Shown piece after piece: positions 52,089-60,514 of a stretch of DNA of 64,000 nt. The notes under the pieces are model-generated. The model was not told where the DNA came from. It worked only from the letters and a program-made list of their open reading frames with translations, and did not search any database. The position numbers and the translations under genes were made by a program. The first letter of the stretch is position 1, and each line of letters begins with the position of its first letter. Location: the NCBI GenBank assembly GCA_014695325.1, contig JACJNZ010000037.1, positions 62,001 to 126,000 on the forward strand. The letters run 5' to 3'. This DNA comes from Cyanobacteria bacterium FACHB-502 (GTDB taxonomy: Bacteria > Cyanobacteriota > Cyanobacteriia > Elainellales > Elainellaceae).

Positions 52089-52271
52089 ATGATTCCGCTA
52101 TCGCAATCAATTCGATGCCCAAACTGCGGTAGCCCTGGCGAAAGGCTTTATCTAGTCAACCAGCAGCTGATCCAAACTCAATGTCCGACCTGTGACTATC
52201 TTTTGATTACCTGTTCACGTACAGGAAATGTTATAGAAGCTTATGCTCCTGGAATTTCAATTTGTTCCTAA
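52089..52271 (+). CDS. Small zinc-ribbon protein
   Basis: A 60-residue protein with two Cys pairs, C10-P-N-C13 and C32-P-T-C35, that should bind one zinc ion. The sequence between them is YLVNQQLIQTQ, and the family keeps a C-terminal TGNVIEAYAPGI. Such small proteins are common in cyanobacteria and their function is unknown; some have been mislabelled as PriA-like because of the zinc ribbon. ATG 52089 is used because upstream residues are poor in conservation and an earlier in-frame ATG at 51954 would add 45 low-complexity residues. No strong ribosome site. Confidence 0.6.
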   Translation: MIPLSQSIRCPNCGSPGERLYLVNQQLIQTQCPTCDYLLITCSRTGNVIEAYAPGISICS

Positions 52272-52311
52272 TCTATTGATAGTGGATAACTCTAACTGAA
52301 CTCGAAAGCTG

Positions 52312-52437
52312 AATTTAGAAGCTGAACTTAATAGTCGAACTCAAAGTGCGAGTCGGGCAATCGTCTAAAAGCTGGAACAAGCTTAAGAACAATTAGAAAA
52401 AATCGCTAGAAAATTGATTAATCCTAAGCAAGTTTAA
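52312..52437 (+). pseudogene. Decayed coiled-coil protein C-terminus
   Basis: One frame reads EAELNSRTQSASRAIV, TAA (52366-52368), KLEQA, TAA (52384-52386), EQLEKIARKLINPKQV, TAA (52435-52437). It looks like an amphipathic helix-rich end of a protein. Both internal stops are TAA where CAA (Gln) would fit, that is C-to-T changes in a Gln-rich coiled coil. A terminator follows 20 nt later, as for a real gene. The upstream part cannot be traced beyond a TGA near 52297. Family unknown. Confidence 0.45.
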
Positions 52438-52456
52438 TCTCACAGTGGAGTTCAAA

Positions 52457-52482
52457 GGGGGTCACAGCTACCCTCTTTTTTT
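52457..52482 (+). terminator. Rho-independent terminator
   Basis: GGGGGT (52457-52462) pairs with ACCCTC (52470-52475, one G-U pair), loop CACAGCT, followed by seven T (52476-52482). It lies after the decayed coiled-coil frame and before the DUF922 gene. Confidence 0.7.
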
Positions 52483-52626
52483 GCTTCTTGTTAAGGCTGA
52501 ACGCGCTGCTGCGCCTGCTCCTGGTGTTTCTGAGTAATTTGCTTCGAATTGTTAAGAAGCCGAAAGCTTAGTTCTGTAATATGGGCATCCTCCTAAAGGA
52601 ATATTGCCTTAACAGGATTGCTAGCT

Positions 52627-53403
52627 GTGCTGCGTCGATTTGCTCTTCTGTTTCTCTCTACGCTTATTGCAGTCTCCTTCGTTCGTGTTCCCTCTTTTTC
52701 CGATTGGTTGTCTGGTTCATGGTTTACCCTGTTCCGCACTAGTTCTGCCCTGGCAACCATTTCACCTCCTCCAGCCGTTCTCCCATCGTCACTCACAGAT
52801 TCCCTTCTGCCGAGTTTATCGCCTTCTCCAGCTCCATCCTCTGAAAGCCACCTTCCGGTCGATATCCGCTATCACTTTTATCCGATCGCAGGAACAACGG
52901 CTGCCGAGCTGCGATCGCAAATGCTTCGGCGAAGCCCTGTGAGTGATGCTGAGGGACGCTCGTTCGATGCCCTGACCAATTGGAACGTTCAGTGGAACAT
53001 TCGCTTTGCCCGGAATGGCAAAAACTGCGTGGCTCGATCGATTAGTACTCAAGTCGATGTCGTCTTCACGCTGCCGCGATGGAAGGGTTCCCACTATGTA
53101 TCATCTGGGCTGCGAACGGAATGGAATCACTACATGACTGCCCTGCAACTGCACGAAGAGGGGCACAAAAAGAACGGCGTTGCTGCGGCTCAGTCCGTGC
53201 TGCAAGTGTTGCGCCAGCTTCCTGAATATCCGAACTGCCGCGAGCTTGAAAAGGCTGCCAAAGAAGCGGCTGATCAGGTTATTGCGGTTTATAACCGCCA
53301 GGATATCGCATACGATCGCGCCACGGGGCACGGCAGAACTCAGGGAGCCGTTTTCCCGCTCATTCATGCAGATGCTCAGACTGCCCCGAATGCCTCCCTT
53401 TAA
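52627..53403 (+). CDS. DUF922 predicted zinc metalloprotease
   Basis: A 258-residue protein with a hydrophobic N-terminus (signal peptide or anchor, residues 1-25) and a Pro/Ser-rich spacer (35-75), then a DUF922 domain. The gluzincin-like motif HEEGHKK lies at about 176-182, following LRTEWNHYMTALQL; two His and the Glu are the presumed zinc ligand and base residues. YHFYPIAGTTAAELRSQM marks the domain start. Predicted proteases of this kind are exported and of unknown substrate. GTG 52627 has AGGA 9 nt upstream and is preferred to TTG 52618. Confidence 0.8.
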   Translation: MLRRFALLFLSTLIAVSFVRVPSFSDWLSGSWFTLFRTSSALATISPPPAVLPSSLTDSLLPSLSPSPAPSSESHLPVDIRYHFYPIAGTTAAELRSQMLRRSPVSDAEGRSFDALTNWNVQWNIRFARNGKNCVARSISTQVDVVFTLPRWKGSHYVSSGLRTEWNHYMTALQLHEEGHKKNGVAAAQSVLQVLRQLPEYPNCRELEKAAKEAADQVIAVYNRQDIAYDRATGHGRTQGAVFPLIHADAQTAPNASL

Positions 53404-53428
53404 GGGTCACCGCTTCTAGATATAAATT

Positions 53429-54160
53429 CTAGATATAAATCTGGCTCAAGATAATGCGAAGCCGATCGTAGTCATCCTTCAGCAGAATGCTCAGCATTCG
53501 TCCTGCCTGAACGAGCCATTGGCGATCGGCTTGCCGCAGTCGGTAAATTTCTCGGATTGCGGCTGCCGTTAAACCATCGACGGGTGCGCCTGTCACCTGA
53601 AGCAGCGTTCGCAGAAAATCAAGCTGTTCGCTGAAGCGCAAAATTTCTTCAGAGTCGCAGTAGTAAACTGCCTGATGAATTTGCGGTGGACGAGGCGGCA
53701 AATGCTGATAAATCGTTTCGCTCAGGCTGCTGCCGTTTTTCCTGCCGTTCCCGTTTTTGACGTTCCCATTCCTGGTTCCGTTTCCGGTTCCATCCCTGGC
53801 GGCATGGCTTCCTCTACCGGACTGAAAGCCGACGATCGCTGCCCGAAACTCGGTTTTGAGCATGGCGAAAATCTGCGGCTGCTGTTCTCGCAGGTCTTGC
53901 AGCGAGAGTCCTAACGCTCTGGCACGATGCACCGAGTCGATCGGGCTGGTCGTGGCATGATAAACCACGGCATAAACCACATTTCCAGACTCTTCATCTT
54001 TTGCCTTGACCCAGCTTCCGAAGGGCGGCATCACTGCAAAGCTGAGGTCTTCCGGTTCAAGGCACTGCGCTAGAAATTCAGTCGTTGCCGTCTCGATCAC
54101 TTCGGCGAAATAGCCAGGGTGACGGCTTTGAGAGCTGAATTGAGGCAGAGGCAGCCGCAT
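53429..54160 (-). CDS. HAS-barrel domain protein
   Basis: A 243-residue protein. The first 100 residues resemble the HAS-barrel domain found with HerA/FtsK-type ATPases and in cyanobacterial proteins: PGYFAEVIETATTEFLAQCL followed by FGSWVKAKDEESGNVVYAVVY and SPIDSVHRARALGLS. A Gly/Asn-rich linker (about 115-145, GTGNGTRNGNVKNGN) separates it from a helical C-terminal domain ending LRIILSQIYI. The N-terminal start region MRLPLPQFSSQ is good. Function is unknown; no ATPase partner is adjacent. It is 75 nt upstream of ndhS on the opposite side. Confidence 0.65.
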   Translation of the reverse strand: MRLPLPQFSSQSRHPGYFAEVIETATTEFLAQCLEPEDLSFAVMPPFGSWVKAKDEESGNVVYAVVYHATTSPIDSVHRARALGLSLQDLREQQPQIFAMLKTEFRAAIVGFQSGRGSHAARDGTGNGTRNGNVKNGNGRKNGSSLSETIYQHLPPRPPQIHQAVYYCDSEEILRFSEQLDFLRTLLQVTGAPVDGLTAAAIREIYRLRQADRQWLVQAGRMLSILLKDDYDRLRIILSQIYI

Positions 54161-54235
54161 AGGAGGAATGTGCGATCAGGTTAGGGGAAAGAAGGTGAGC
54201 GGATAGAAGAGTGAGGCGATCAGGCGATGCGGAGA

Positions 54236-54430
54236 TTATTTCTTGGCGCGTCCGGCTTTAGCATCGATCGCTTCGATATCAGCCAGTTTAAAGGTGACAA
54301 GTTTATCCCAGTTGCCGCCTTCAAACAGCACAGCCACCTTGCCATCGCCTACACGCTGAACCAAGCCTTGATAGCCGTAATAGATATCGTCGACGTTTTT
54401 AACGCGAACTGCAGCTCCCGGCAGAATCAT
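54236..54430 (-). CDS. ndhS: NAD(P)H-quinone oxidoreductase subunit S
   Basis: A 64-residue protein matching cyanobacterial NdhS (ssl0352-type; plant CRR31 homologue): [20 protein letters not shown], then [20 protein letters not shown] and [12 protein letters not shown]. NdhS is an SH3-like ferredoxin-binding subunit of the NDH-1 complex in the thylakoid membrane, involved in cyclic electron flow. Length is standard. The gene stands alone between the HAS-barrel gene and rodA on the - strand. Confidence 0.92.
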   Translation of the reverse strand: MILPGAAVRVKNVDDIYYGYQGLVQRVGDGKVAVLFEGGNWDKLVTFKLADIEAIDAKAGRAKK

Positions 54431-54543
54431 AAGTGAATCATCGGTAAAGTGAACTGATATTAGCTTAGATCATTCCCGCACGAATGCAGAAGAGAAACCG
54501 CAATAGAAATCCTTGATGATTGCTGTTTGCAGTTTGAATGATG

Positions 54544-55806
54544 CTAAAACTTGAGCCGATGACGATAGTTATTCACTGATTCCACAATCCCCAGCGCGAT
54601 AAAGTTAGTGAGCAACGCCGATCGCCCATAGCTAAGCCAGGGTAAAGGAATGCCTGTTACGGGAGCCAATCCAATCGTCATGCCAATATTCACCAACACC
54701 TGAAAGACAATCATCGACAGCACCCCGATCGCTAGCAGCGAACCAAAATTATCTTTAGCGTTTTGGGCAATAATTACCAGCCGCAGACAAATGAGCCAGA
54801 ACACCGCCAGCACGACCACACAGCCGACAAAGCCCATTTCTTCGCCGATTGCCGAGAAGATAAAGTCGGTATGCTGTTCGGGAATGAAATTGAGCTGGGT
54901 TTGAGTGCCCTGATTGATGCCGCGCCCCAACATTTGCCCTGCTCCGATCGCAATCCGCGACTGAATCAGGTGATAGCCGCCGCCAAGCGGGTCTTTATCG
55001 GGATTGAGAAACAGTGCCAGCCGATCGCGCTGATATTCCTTCAGTAAATTCGTCCAGGCAAAATTTCCCAGTCCCCCCGCAATCAGATTCACTACGCCCA
55101 CCCCGATCGACCCCCACAATGCCCAGGGCAGTGTGCGCCAGCCGAGATACAGCACCAGCCCGATCCAGAAAAACCAGCTCGGCAGGAAAATGCCAAACAA
55201 AATTGCAGAGACGATCGGAGAAATCAGCAGCACTAGCCAACCCGGATTCGCATTGCCCCAGTAAAGCATTCCCAGCGTGATTGCGCCAAACACCAGTCCC
55301 GTTCCCAGGTCAGGCTGAAGCATAATCAGCACCCAGGGAACTGCGGTAATTACCAGCGTCTTCAGCACGATCGGAATCGTGGGCGCACCGCGCTCGTTCA
55401 GGGTTGCTGCCAGCGTAATGATCACGCCTACTTTGGCAAATTCCGACGGCTGAAGGTTGAAGTTGCCGATCGTCACCCAGCTTTGTGCTCCATTTGCCGT
55501 GGTTCCAATAAAAATTACGATCAGCAGCGAAAGATTTGTGATTGCGTAGATAATCCATTGCCACTGAAGCAAATTTTCATAGCGCGATCGGGCGATGAAC
55601 AGTGCCATTACCAAACCAATGCCGCCCGTGATCCAGTGCTGCCACCAGGTGGAAAATCCCTGATGCAGTTCAGTACTGCGAATGGCAATGCCTCCGAGCG
55701 CCGTCATGCCGATTGCCAGCAAAAACAGTAGCCAATCGACTTCCTGCCAGGGCTGTATCAAAGCTTTCCAGCTAATGCGGCTAAGGGAGCGATAAAGCAT
55801 GGGCAA
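54544..55806 (-). CDS. rodA: Rod-shape-determining protein RodA (SEDS family)
   Basis: A 420-residue SEDS-family peptidoglycan glycosyltransferase with ten hydrophobic helices. The hallmarks are MLQPDLGTGLVFGAITLGML, SRIAIGAGQMLGRGINQGTQ with QLNFIPEQHTDFIFSAIGEE, and VNIGMTIGLAPVTGIPLPWL with SYGRSALLTNFIALGIVES. RodA polymerises lipid II with a cognate class B PBP and MreB during cell elongation. The catalytic Asp is within the EQHTDF region. Length and all motifs are normal. It is about 35 nt downstream of the Mrp gene on the - strand. Confidence 0.95.
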   Translation of the reverse strand: MPMLYRSLSRISWKALIQPWQEVDWLLFLLAIGMTALGGIAIRSTELHQGFSTWWQHWITGGIGLVMALFIARSRYENLLQWQWIIYAITNLSLLIVIFIGTTANGAQSWVTIGNFNLQPSEFAKVGVIITLAATLNERGAPTIPIVLKTLVITAVPWVLIMLQPDLGTGLVFGAITLGMLYWGNANPGWLVLLISPIVSAILFGIFLPSWFFWIGLVLYLGWRTLPWALWGSIGVGVVNLIAGGLGNFAWTNLLKEYQRDRLALFLNPDKDPLGGGYHLIQSRIAIGAGQMLGRGINQGTQTQLNFIPEQHTDFIFSAIGEEMGFVGCVVVLAVFWLICLRLVIIAQNAKDNFGSLLAIGVLSMIVFQVLVNIGMTIGLAPVTGIPLPWLSYGRSALLTNFIALGIVESVNNYRHRLKF

Positions 55807-55839
55807 ATTGGGGAAAAACTGCGCTTAAGACAGAATAGC

Positions 55840-56910
55840 TTATGCCAGGGCAGCGACGGAAACTCTGGCGGCAACCTGCTGAGCGATCGCCGTAATCGCT
55901 TTAGCAGAAGGAGACTCTGGATCATTCACCACGATGGGAACGCCTCGATCGCCCCCTTCTCGTACCGGAAGCTCCAGCGGAATACAGCCTAGCAGCGGCA
56001 AGCCCAATTCTTTGGCAGTTTTCTCACCGCCGCCGGAGCCGAAGATATCGTATTGGCGATCGGGTAGATCAGGCGGCACAAAGTAGCTCATATTTTCCAC
56101 AATGCCCAGAATCGGAACCTGAAGCTGCTGGAACATCCGCAGACCGCGACGGGCATCGAGCAAAGCAACGGTTTGGGGTGTGGTGACGATCACGGCTCCT
56201 GCCATCGGCACAGCCTGCGCTAGGGTCAACTGCGCGTCTCCGGTTCCGGGCGGCAAATCGACAATGAGATAATCCAGGTCACCCCACTGCACTTGATAGA
56301 GAAACTGGCGAATAATGCCATTCAGCATCGGACCACGCCAGACTACAGGCTGATCCGGGTCGATCAAAAAGCCCATCGAAACGAGCTTCACGCCATAGTT
56401 AAACGCAGGCTCCAGCACTTCTCCGTTACTGCCCTGGTGCACCACAATTTTTGCATCGGCTAACCCCAGCATTGTTGGCGCGTTGGGACCATAGATATCT
56501 GCGTCGATCAGCCCCACTTTTGCGCCTGCCTGTGCCAGCGAGACGGCAATATTCACCGCTACTGTGCTTTTGCCCACGCCACCTTTACCGCTCGACACGG
56601 CAATAATATTCTTCACGCCTGCAATTCCAGTGCGATCGGGCAGGGATTTTTGCTGAGGCGTTTCTGCGGTCACTTCCACCTCAACTGACTCTACACCGGG
56701 CAGGGTCTTCACCGCTTTCTGGCAGTCTTCGACAATGAACTCGCGCAGCGGACAAGCCGGAGTCGTCAGCACCAGGGTAAAGCTGACCTTACTTCCCTCG
56801 ACCCGAACATTGCGAATCATATTCAGTTCGACCAGGCTTTTTCGCAGTTCCGGGTCTTGCACGGGGCGCAGCACGTCCAGAATGGCACTTGTTTCTAGCA
56901 TTGTGGGCAT
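55840..56910 (-). CDS. mrp: Mrp/ApbC-family iron-sulfur carrier ATPase
   Basis: A 356-residue P-loop ATPase. The N-terminal MIP18/DUF59 domain spans about 5-80 (VLRPVQDPELRKSLVELNMI..), and the ATPase domain has the deviant Walker A SGKGGVGKST at about 107-116, DADIYGPNAPTMLGL and YLIVDLPPGTGDAQLTLAQA. Family members carry or assemble Fe-S clusters. The usual CxxC in the C-terminal part is absent here (PPDLPDRQYDIFGSGGG). ATG 56910 is preferred over upstream 57006, which would add a hydrophobic non-conserved extension. Confidence 0.92.
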   Translation of the reverse strand: MPTMLETSAILDVLRPVQDPELRKSLVELNMIRNVRVEGSKVSFTLVLTTPACPLREFIVEDCQKAVKTLPGVESVEVEVTAETPQQKSLPDRTGIAGVKNIIAVSSGKGGVGKSTVAVNIAVSLAQAGAKVGLIDADIYGPNAPTMLGLADAKIVVHQGSNGEVLEPAFNYGVKLVSMGFLIDPDQPVVWRGPMLNGIIRQFLYQVQWGDLDYLIVDLPPGTGDAQLTLAQAVPMAGAVIVTTPQTVALLDARRGLRMFQQLQVPILGIVENMSYFVPPDLPDRQYDIFGSGGGEKTAKELGLPLLGCIPLELPVREGGDRGVPIVVNDPESPSAKAITAIAQQVAARVSVAALA

Positions 56911-57097
56911 CGCGTTCTCAACTCTGGCGATCGACCAGGCGACAGGACAAAACGAAAGGTAAAACTTGAAGCAAAAGAAAATAAGGGCAAAATGTTCAAC
57001 GTCCATTCTACCGTTTGCTTTGCCTGAATCAGTTCGCCTGAATCAAAGCAGCCTGCCCGAAAGCAACGATTCGGTTTTCTCAAGCTTCATCCCAGAC

Positions 57098-57694
57098 TTA
57101 ACCCAGAATACGCGGACAGCGATCGAGCCAGGTTATCACCTGAAAGCCGATTTGCCATAGTAGCAGACCCGCAAACACATCGGGATAATCGAGCTTGCGC
57201 CGCTTGGAAACCGGATTGTCTGCTTCTATCAAATCCTGCTCAGCCGCAAGTGCCAGCTCACGGGCAACTTTAGCAGCATAAGGGCGAATGATTGACCAGA
57301 CGATCGGCGAAAGCCAGCCGCGCAGCGTCACCGAGTAGGAAACCTTTGTGCCGCACAGCGTAGACTCAACGCGATACGTCACCCGCTCTTCAACTCCCGG
57401 AAGCGCCAAAATTCGAACGCTTAGCAGTTCCATCGGCGACACCCGCTCCACAAAAATCTGAATTGGAAACGGGCTGAGACGGCTCACTGCCTGATAAATC
57501 AATCCCGGTTTAGGAATCAGCCCCTGCGGAACGTTAGTGCGGGCGATCAGGGGATGCCACGAGACATCGGCTAAATTCACCACCTTCTGCCACAGGTCGT
57601 CTACTGAAGCAGAACTAACCGCCTGATAGGTTTCCGCGAGAGGAGGAAGATTATCAAAGTTCCAGCGTATCCGTCGAGACCAGAAGCCTAACAT
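57098..57694 (-). CDS. SRPBCC-fold protein
   Basis: A 198-residue protein resembling SRPBCC (START/polyketide cyclase-like) ligand-binding proteins, with a beta-sheet-rich core: LADVSWHPLIARTNVPQGLI, MELLSVRILALPGVEERVTY, then CGTKVSYSVTLRGWLSPI, and a helical end. ATG 57694 has a perfect GAGGAGG seven bases upstream; an ATG 29 codons earlier has none and its residues look non-coding. The C-terminal tail (LLLWQIGFQVITWL) is hydrophobic. The ligand is unknown. Confidence 0.7.
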   Translation of the reverse strand: MLGFWSRRIRWNFDNLPPLAETYQAVSSASVDDLWQKVVNLADVSWHPLIARTNVPQGLIPKPGLIYQAVSRLSPFPIQIFVERVSPMELLSVRILALPGVEERVTYRVESTLCGTKVSYSVTLRGWLSPIVWSIIRPYAAKVARELALAAEQDLIEADNPVSKRRKLDYPDVFAGLLLWQIGFQVITWLDRCPRILG

Positions 57695-58063
57695 TGCTCG
57701 TCCTCCTCGAAGCTCTGCCTGATTGCAGTAATCGTCTTTCGGTCGGGGGTCGGGCAGCAGATCAAAACCTGACCGACGCATCGATCGTCTAAGACATAAG
57801 ACCTTCTATTGTAGTCCAGGTCGTTAAATCAGTACGGCGAGTTTGTCAAATGAAATATTTGATACAGAGCTAAAGCACTTTTCTATAGGAGTGGCGGTTT
57901 GAGGAGTCGCAGCGATCGAAGATTGCCCGCTCAATCGCATTGCCCCTCAATCGATCGACTTTAGGGGAGTTAACTTTGGGGAGCTTAAGTTTGGAGAATT
58001 TTAAGATCTGTAAGAGCCGCGAGGACATCTACGCCACAAGCATGACCGCTCTATTTTCCAGTT
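57695..58063. other. Intergenic region between the SRPBCC and YbjN-like genes
   Basis: About 370 nt. It holds the GAGGAGG ribosome site of the SRPBCC gene immediately upstream of 57694 and probably the promoter of that gene on the - strand. I see no other convincing motif; a short direct repeat around 57955-57995 (TTAGGGGAGTTAACTTTGGG-like) is weak. Confidence 0.35.
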
Positions 58064-58552
58064 TTAAGCAATTTCATTCATCGAGTAGTGGGTTGCTCGC
58101 TTGCCGCCAAACCGTTCCACAATCCAATCGTCATAGGTGTCAGCGATCGTCACCACCGATAAAATACAGGTTTGCAGCTCCATCAAATCCATATTCTCGC
58201 CGCCCAGCACACTGTTGCCAAACAGCACCTCGCCACCCTTGCCTAACTGAAACGCCCCAAAGCGCATTCGAGAATTTTCAGTGAGCAAATAGTGCATCAG
58301 CTCTGATGTAATCTGGGTTTCGATCGTGACCCAGCTCCAGGCACGCACGATCGCTAGTTCTCGCATTTCCCACGGATGCACTTCCCATGCCAGCACCTCG
58401 ATCACGATTTTTGCCGAACCGTAGGTTAAGTAAAAGAATGGCTCATGAGCGGAAACCTGCATCTGGTCTTTGAACAGGGCGGAACTGGTGAGATAGTCCT
58501 GCACCTTGCGGTAGGTGAGTTCCTGAGCAGCATTAAAAAAGGAGAGGGACAT
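58064..58552 (-). CDS. YbjN-like (type III secretion chaperone-fold) protein
   Basis: A 162-residue protein with the compact alpha/beta arrangement of YbjN-like or type III-chaperone-fold proteins in cyanobacteria: TYRKVQDYLTSSALFKDQMQ, FYLTYGSAKIVIEVLAWEVH, then MHYLLTENSRMRFGAFQLGK and a helix DLMELQTCILSVVTIADTYD. No catalytic residues are evident. It starts 5 nt after the DevA ATPase stop on the same strand, so it is in the transporter operon. The fold suggests protein-protein interaction; the role is unknown. Confidence 0.6.
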   Translation of the reverse strand: MSLSFFNAAQELTYRKVQDYLTSSALFKDQMQVSAHEPFFYLTYGSAKIVIEVLAWEVHPWEMRELAIVRAWSWVTIETQITSELMHYLLTENSRMRFGAFQLGKGGEVLFGNSVLGGENMDLMELQTCILSVVTIADTYDDWIVERFGGKRATHYSMNEIA

Positions 58553-58557
58553 CAGGG

Positions 58558-59346
58558 CTACAAAATAAACATTTTCTGATCCAGCCGCTTCGGGTCGTGG
58601 GTTTCGACAAAGCGATCGAGACTTTCATCAGACTCCAGGCGACCGTCTACCAGGTTGACAATGCGATCGGCAACGTCGAGGATGCGGTTGTCGTGCGTCA
58701 CCATCAGAATGGTACAGCCCTGCTCTTTAGCAAGCTGTTGCAGCAGCGTCACCACCTCTCGACCAGAGGCTTTGTCTAGAGCAGCAGTCGGTTCGTCTGC
58801 CAGAATCAAAGTAGGACGATTGACCAGAGCACGGGCGATCGCGACGCGCTGTTTTTGTCCGCCGGAAAGGGAGTTGGGCTTGTAGTTGAGCCGTTCGCCT
58901 AAGCCGAGTCGGGTGAGAATTTCAGTGGCGAGTCGCCGCTTTTCGCGCCAGTTTTGGGTTAGCTCGACTGCCATTTCGACGTTTTGCATTGCAGTGAGCG
59001 AATCGAACAGATTGTGCGCCTGAAAGATAAAGCCAATATTGCGCCGCACTTTGACTAGCTCTGATTTACTGAGTCCGACGATTTCTTGTTCCAGCACTTT
59101 GAGACTGCCGTCCTGCACGGTTCGCAGTGCGCCGATCAGGGTCAGCAGCGTGGTTTTTCCAGAACCGGATGGACCTGTCATGATCACAATCTGTCCCTTA
59201 GGCAGATCCAGGCTGATGTCAAATAGCACCTGCTTTCGCAAATCGCCCTGACCGTAGAAGTAATTGAGATTGCGAATTTGAACGGCGATCGAGCCTGCCG
59301 TTTCTTCTGCAAAATCCAGTCTGTTTGTGATTAAAGAAGCACTCAT
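58558..59346 (-). CDS. devA: DevA-family ABC transporter ATP-binding protein
   Basis: A 262-residue ATPase subunit. Walker A GPSGSGKTT is at about 58-66, the signature LSGGQKQR and Walker B LILADEPTAALDKA are present, and the H-loop is in MVTHDNR. The N-terminus (about 20 residues) and FYGQGDLRKQVLF are typical of the DevA subgroup, which powers MacB-like exporters of glycolipids or proteins. It overlaps the DevC permease gene upstream by 4 nt. It is part of a four-gene unit: two permeases, ATPase, YbjN-like. Confidence 0.92.
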   Translation of the reverse strand: MSASLITNRLDFAEETAGSIAVQIRNLNYFYGQGDLRKQVLFDISLDLPKGQIVIMTGPSGSGKTTLLTLIGALRTVQDGSLKVLEQEIVGLSKSELVKVRRNIGFIFQAHNLFDSLTAMQNVEMAVELTQNWREKRRLATEILTRLGLGERLNYKPNSLSGGQKQRVAIARALVNRPTLILADEPTAALDKASGREVVTLLQQLAKEQGCTILMVTHDNRILDVADRIVNLVDGRLESDESLDRFVETHDPKRLDQKMFIL

Positions 59347-60512
59347 GAGCCAAACACCTCCGCTGGATCAGCCTGCTGGACGCGACGCACCGCAATCACG
59401 CCCGAAATCAAACACATTAAAAACGTGGCAATCATCAAATTCAGGATTCGTGAAGGAGTCATGACCATATACAGTCCGGTTGCGTTCCGGGTTAAGGTGT
59501 ATAGCCCAAAGCTGATGAGACACCCCGGCACAAATCCTAGAAATCCCAGCAGTGTCGCCTGTTGCAGCACAACGCCGAACAAATAGCGGTTTGAGTAGCC
59601 GATCGCCTTTAGCGTCGCGTATTCCACCCAGTGGTCGGCAACGTCGGTGTAGAGAATCTGATACACCAGAATCACGCCCACCAGGAAGCTCATTGTCGTC
59701 AGCAGCGAAAACACAAAGCCAATGCTGGTATTTTTGCGCCAGTAGTTGAGTTCCTGATCGACAAATTCCTGCTTGGTATAGACCGAGATATCTTTGGGAA
59801 GCCGATCGCGCAGCACTTTGGTCAGTTGTTCCACGTTTGTTCCGTCCGCGACATGCAACAGCCCAATGTCTACCGTGTTCAGCGATCGGCTTTCTTCGTC
59901 TGGACCCAGATTGGCAAAGTAGCGCAAGAAGTTTTGGTCGCTCATGACCACGTTGCCGTTGCCAGATGCAAAGTCTGTGCCCAGGCTAAACGTACCCACC
60001 AGGGTCACTTGCTGTTCTGCCAGTTCGGTAACGGTGCCTGCCTGCTTGGGCCCCACTTCCGGGCGAGATTTTTCGTCGATCAAAGCAGTTCGGGGCAGGA
60101 GCAAGTCCGATCGATGCTGCACAATTCCCGGTAAGGGCAACACGTTATCGTTTGGGTTAAACGCCAACACGCGCAGGGGACGGGTGCGCTTGCTGATCGG
60201 ATCTTTCCAATTTGCGGTAACCGTGTAGAGCGGATAGGCAGCCGTCACCCCGTCAAATGCTTCTGCCTGGTAGAGCCGCCGCCGAGCAAACTGCTGCGGC
60301 ACAAACATATTGTATTTAATTCGATTCACGATCACGATGTTGCCATTCAGCCGTTTTAGAAGCTGCACCTGGCTGTCGTACAGGGCATTCTCAAAGCCGC
60401 GAAACATAAACATCAGCACCACAGCAAACCCAACTCCGGCGATCGCAGTCAATAGCCGCCGCCGCTCATAGGTGAGGTTAAACCAGGCAAGGGGAGTCCG
60501 CCGCCAAACCAT
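59343..60512 (-). CDS. DevC-like ABC permease (first of two)
   Basis: A 389-residue MacB-type permease: an N-terminal helix (WFNLTYERRRLLTAIAGVGF), a large periplasmic domain, then three C-terminal helices ending LMCLISGVIAVRRVQQADPAEVFG. The conserved FVFSLLTTMSFLVGVILVYQ and VEYATLKAIGYSNRYLFGVV segments match DevC. ATG 60512 lies 2 nt after the stop of the second permease, with GGAGG nearby; an upstream ATG at 60581 would extend into that gene. DevC proteins dimerise and act with a DevA ATPase and a DevB adaptor. No DevB is in the window. Confidence 0.88.
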   Translation of the reverse strand: MVWRRTPLAWFNLTYERRRLLTAIAGVGFAVVLMFMFRGFENALYDSQVQLLKRLNGNIVIVNRIKYNMFVPQQFARRRLYQAEAFDGVTAAYPLYTVTANWKDPISKRTRPLRVLAFNPNDNVLPLPGIVQHRSDLLLPRTALIDEKSRPEVGPKQAGTVTELAEQQVTLVGTFSLGTDFASGNGNVVMSDQNFLRYFANLGPDEESRSLNTVDIGLLHVADGTNVEQLTKVLRDRLPKDISVYTKQEFVDQELNYWRKNTSIGFVFSLLTTMSFLVGVILVYQILYTDVADHWVEYATLKAIGYSNRYLFGVVLQQATLLGFLGFVPGCLISFGLYTLTRNATGLYMVMTPSRILNLMIATFLMCLISGVIAVRRVQQADPAEVFGS

Positions 60513-60514
60513 CC

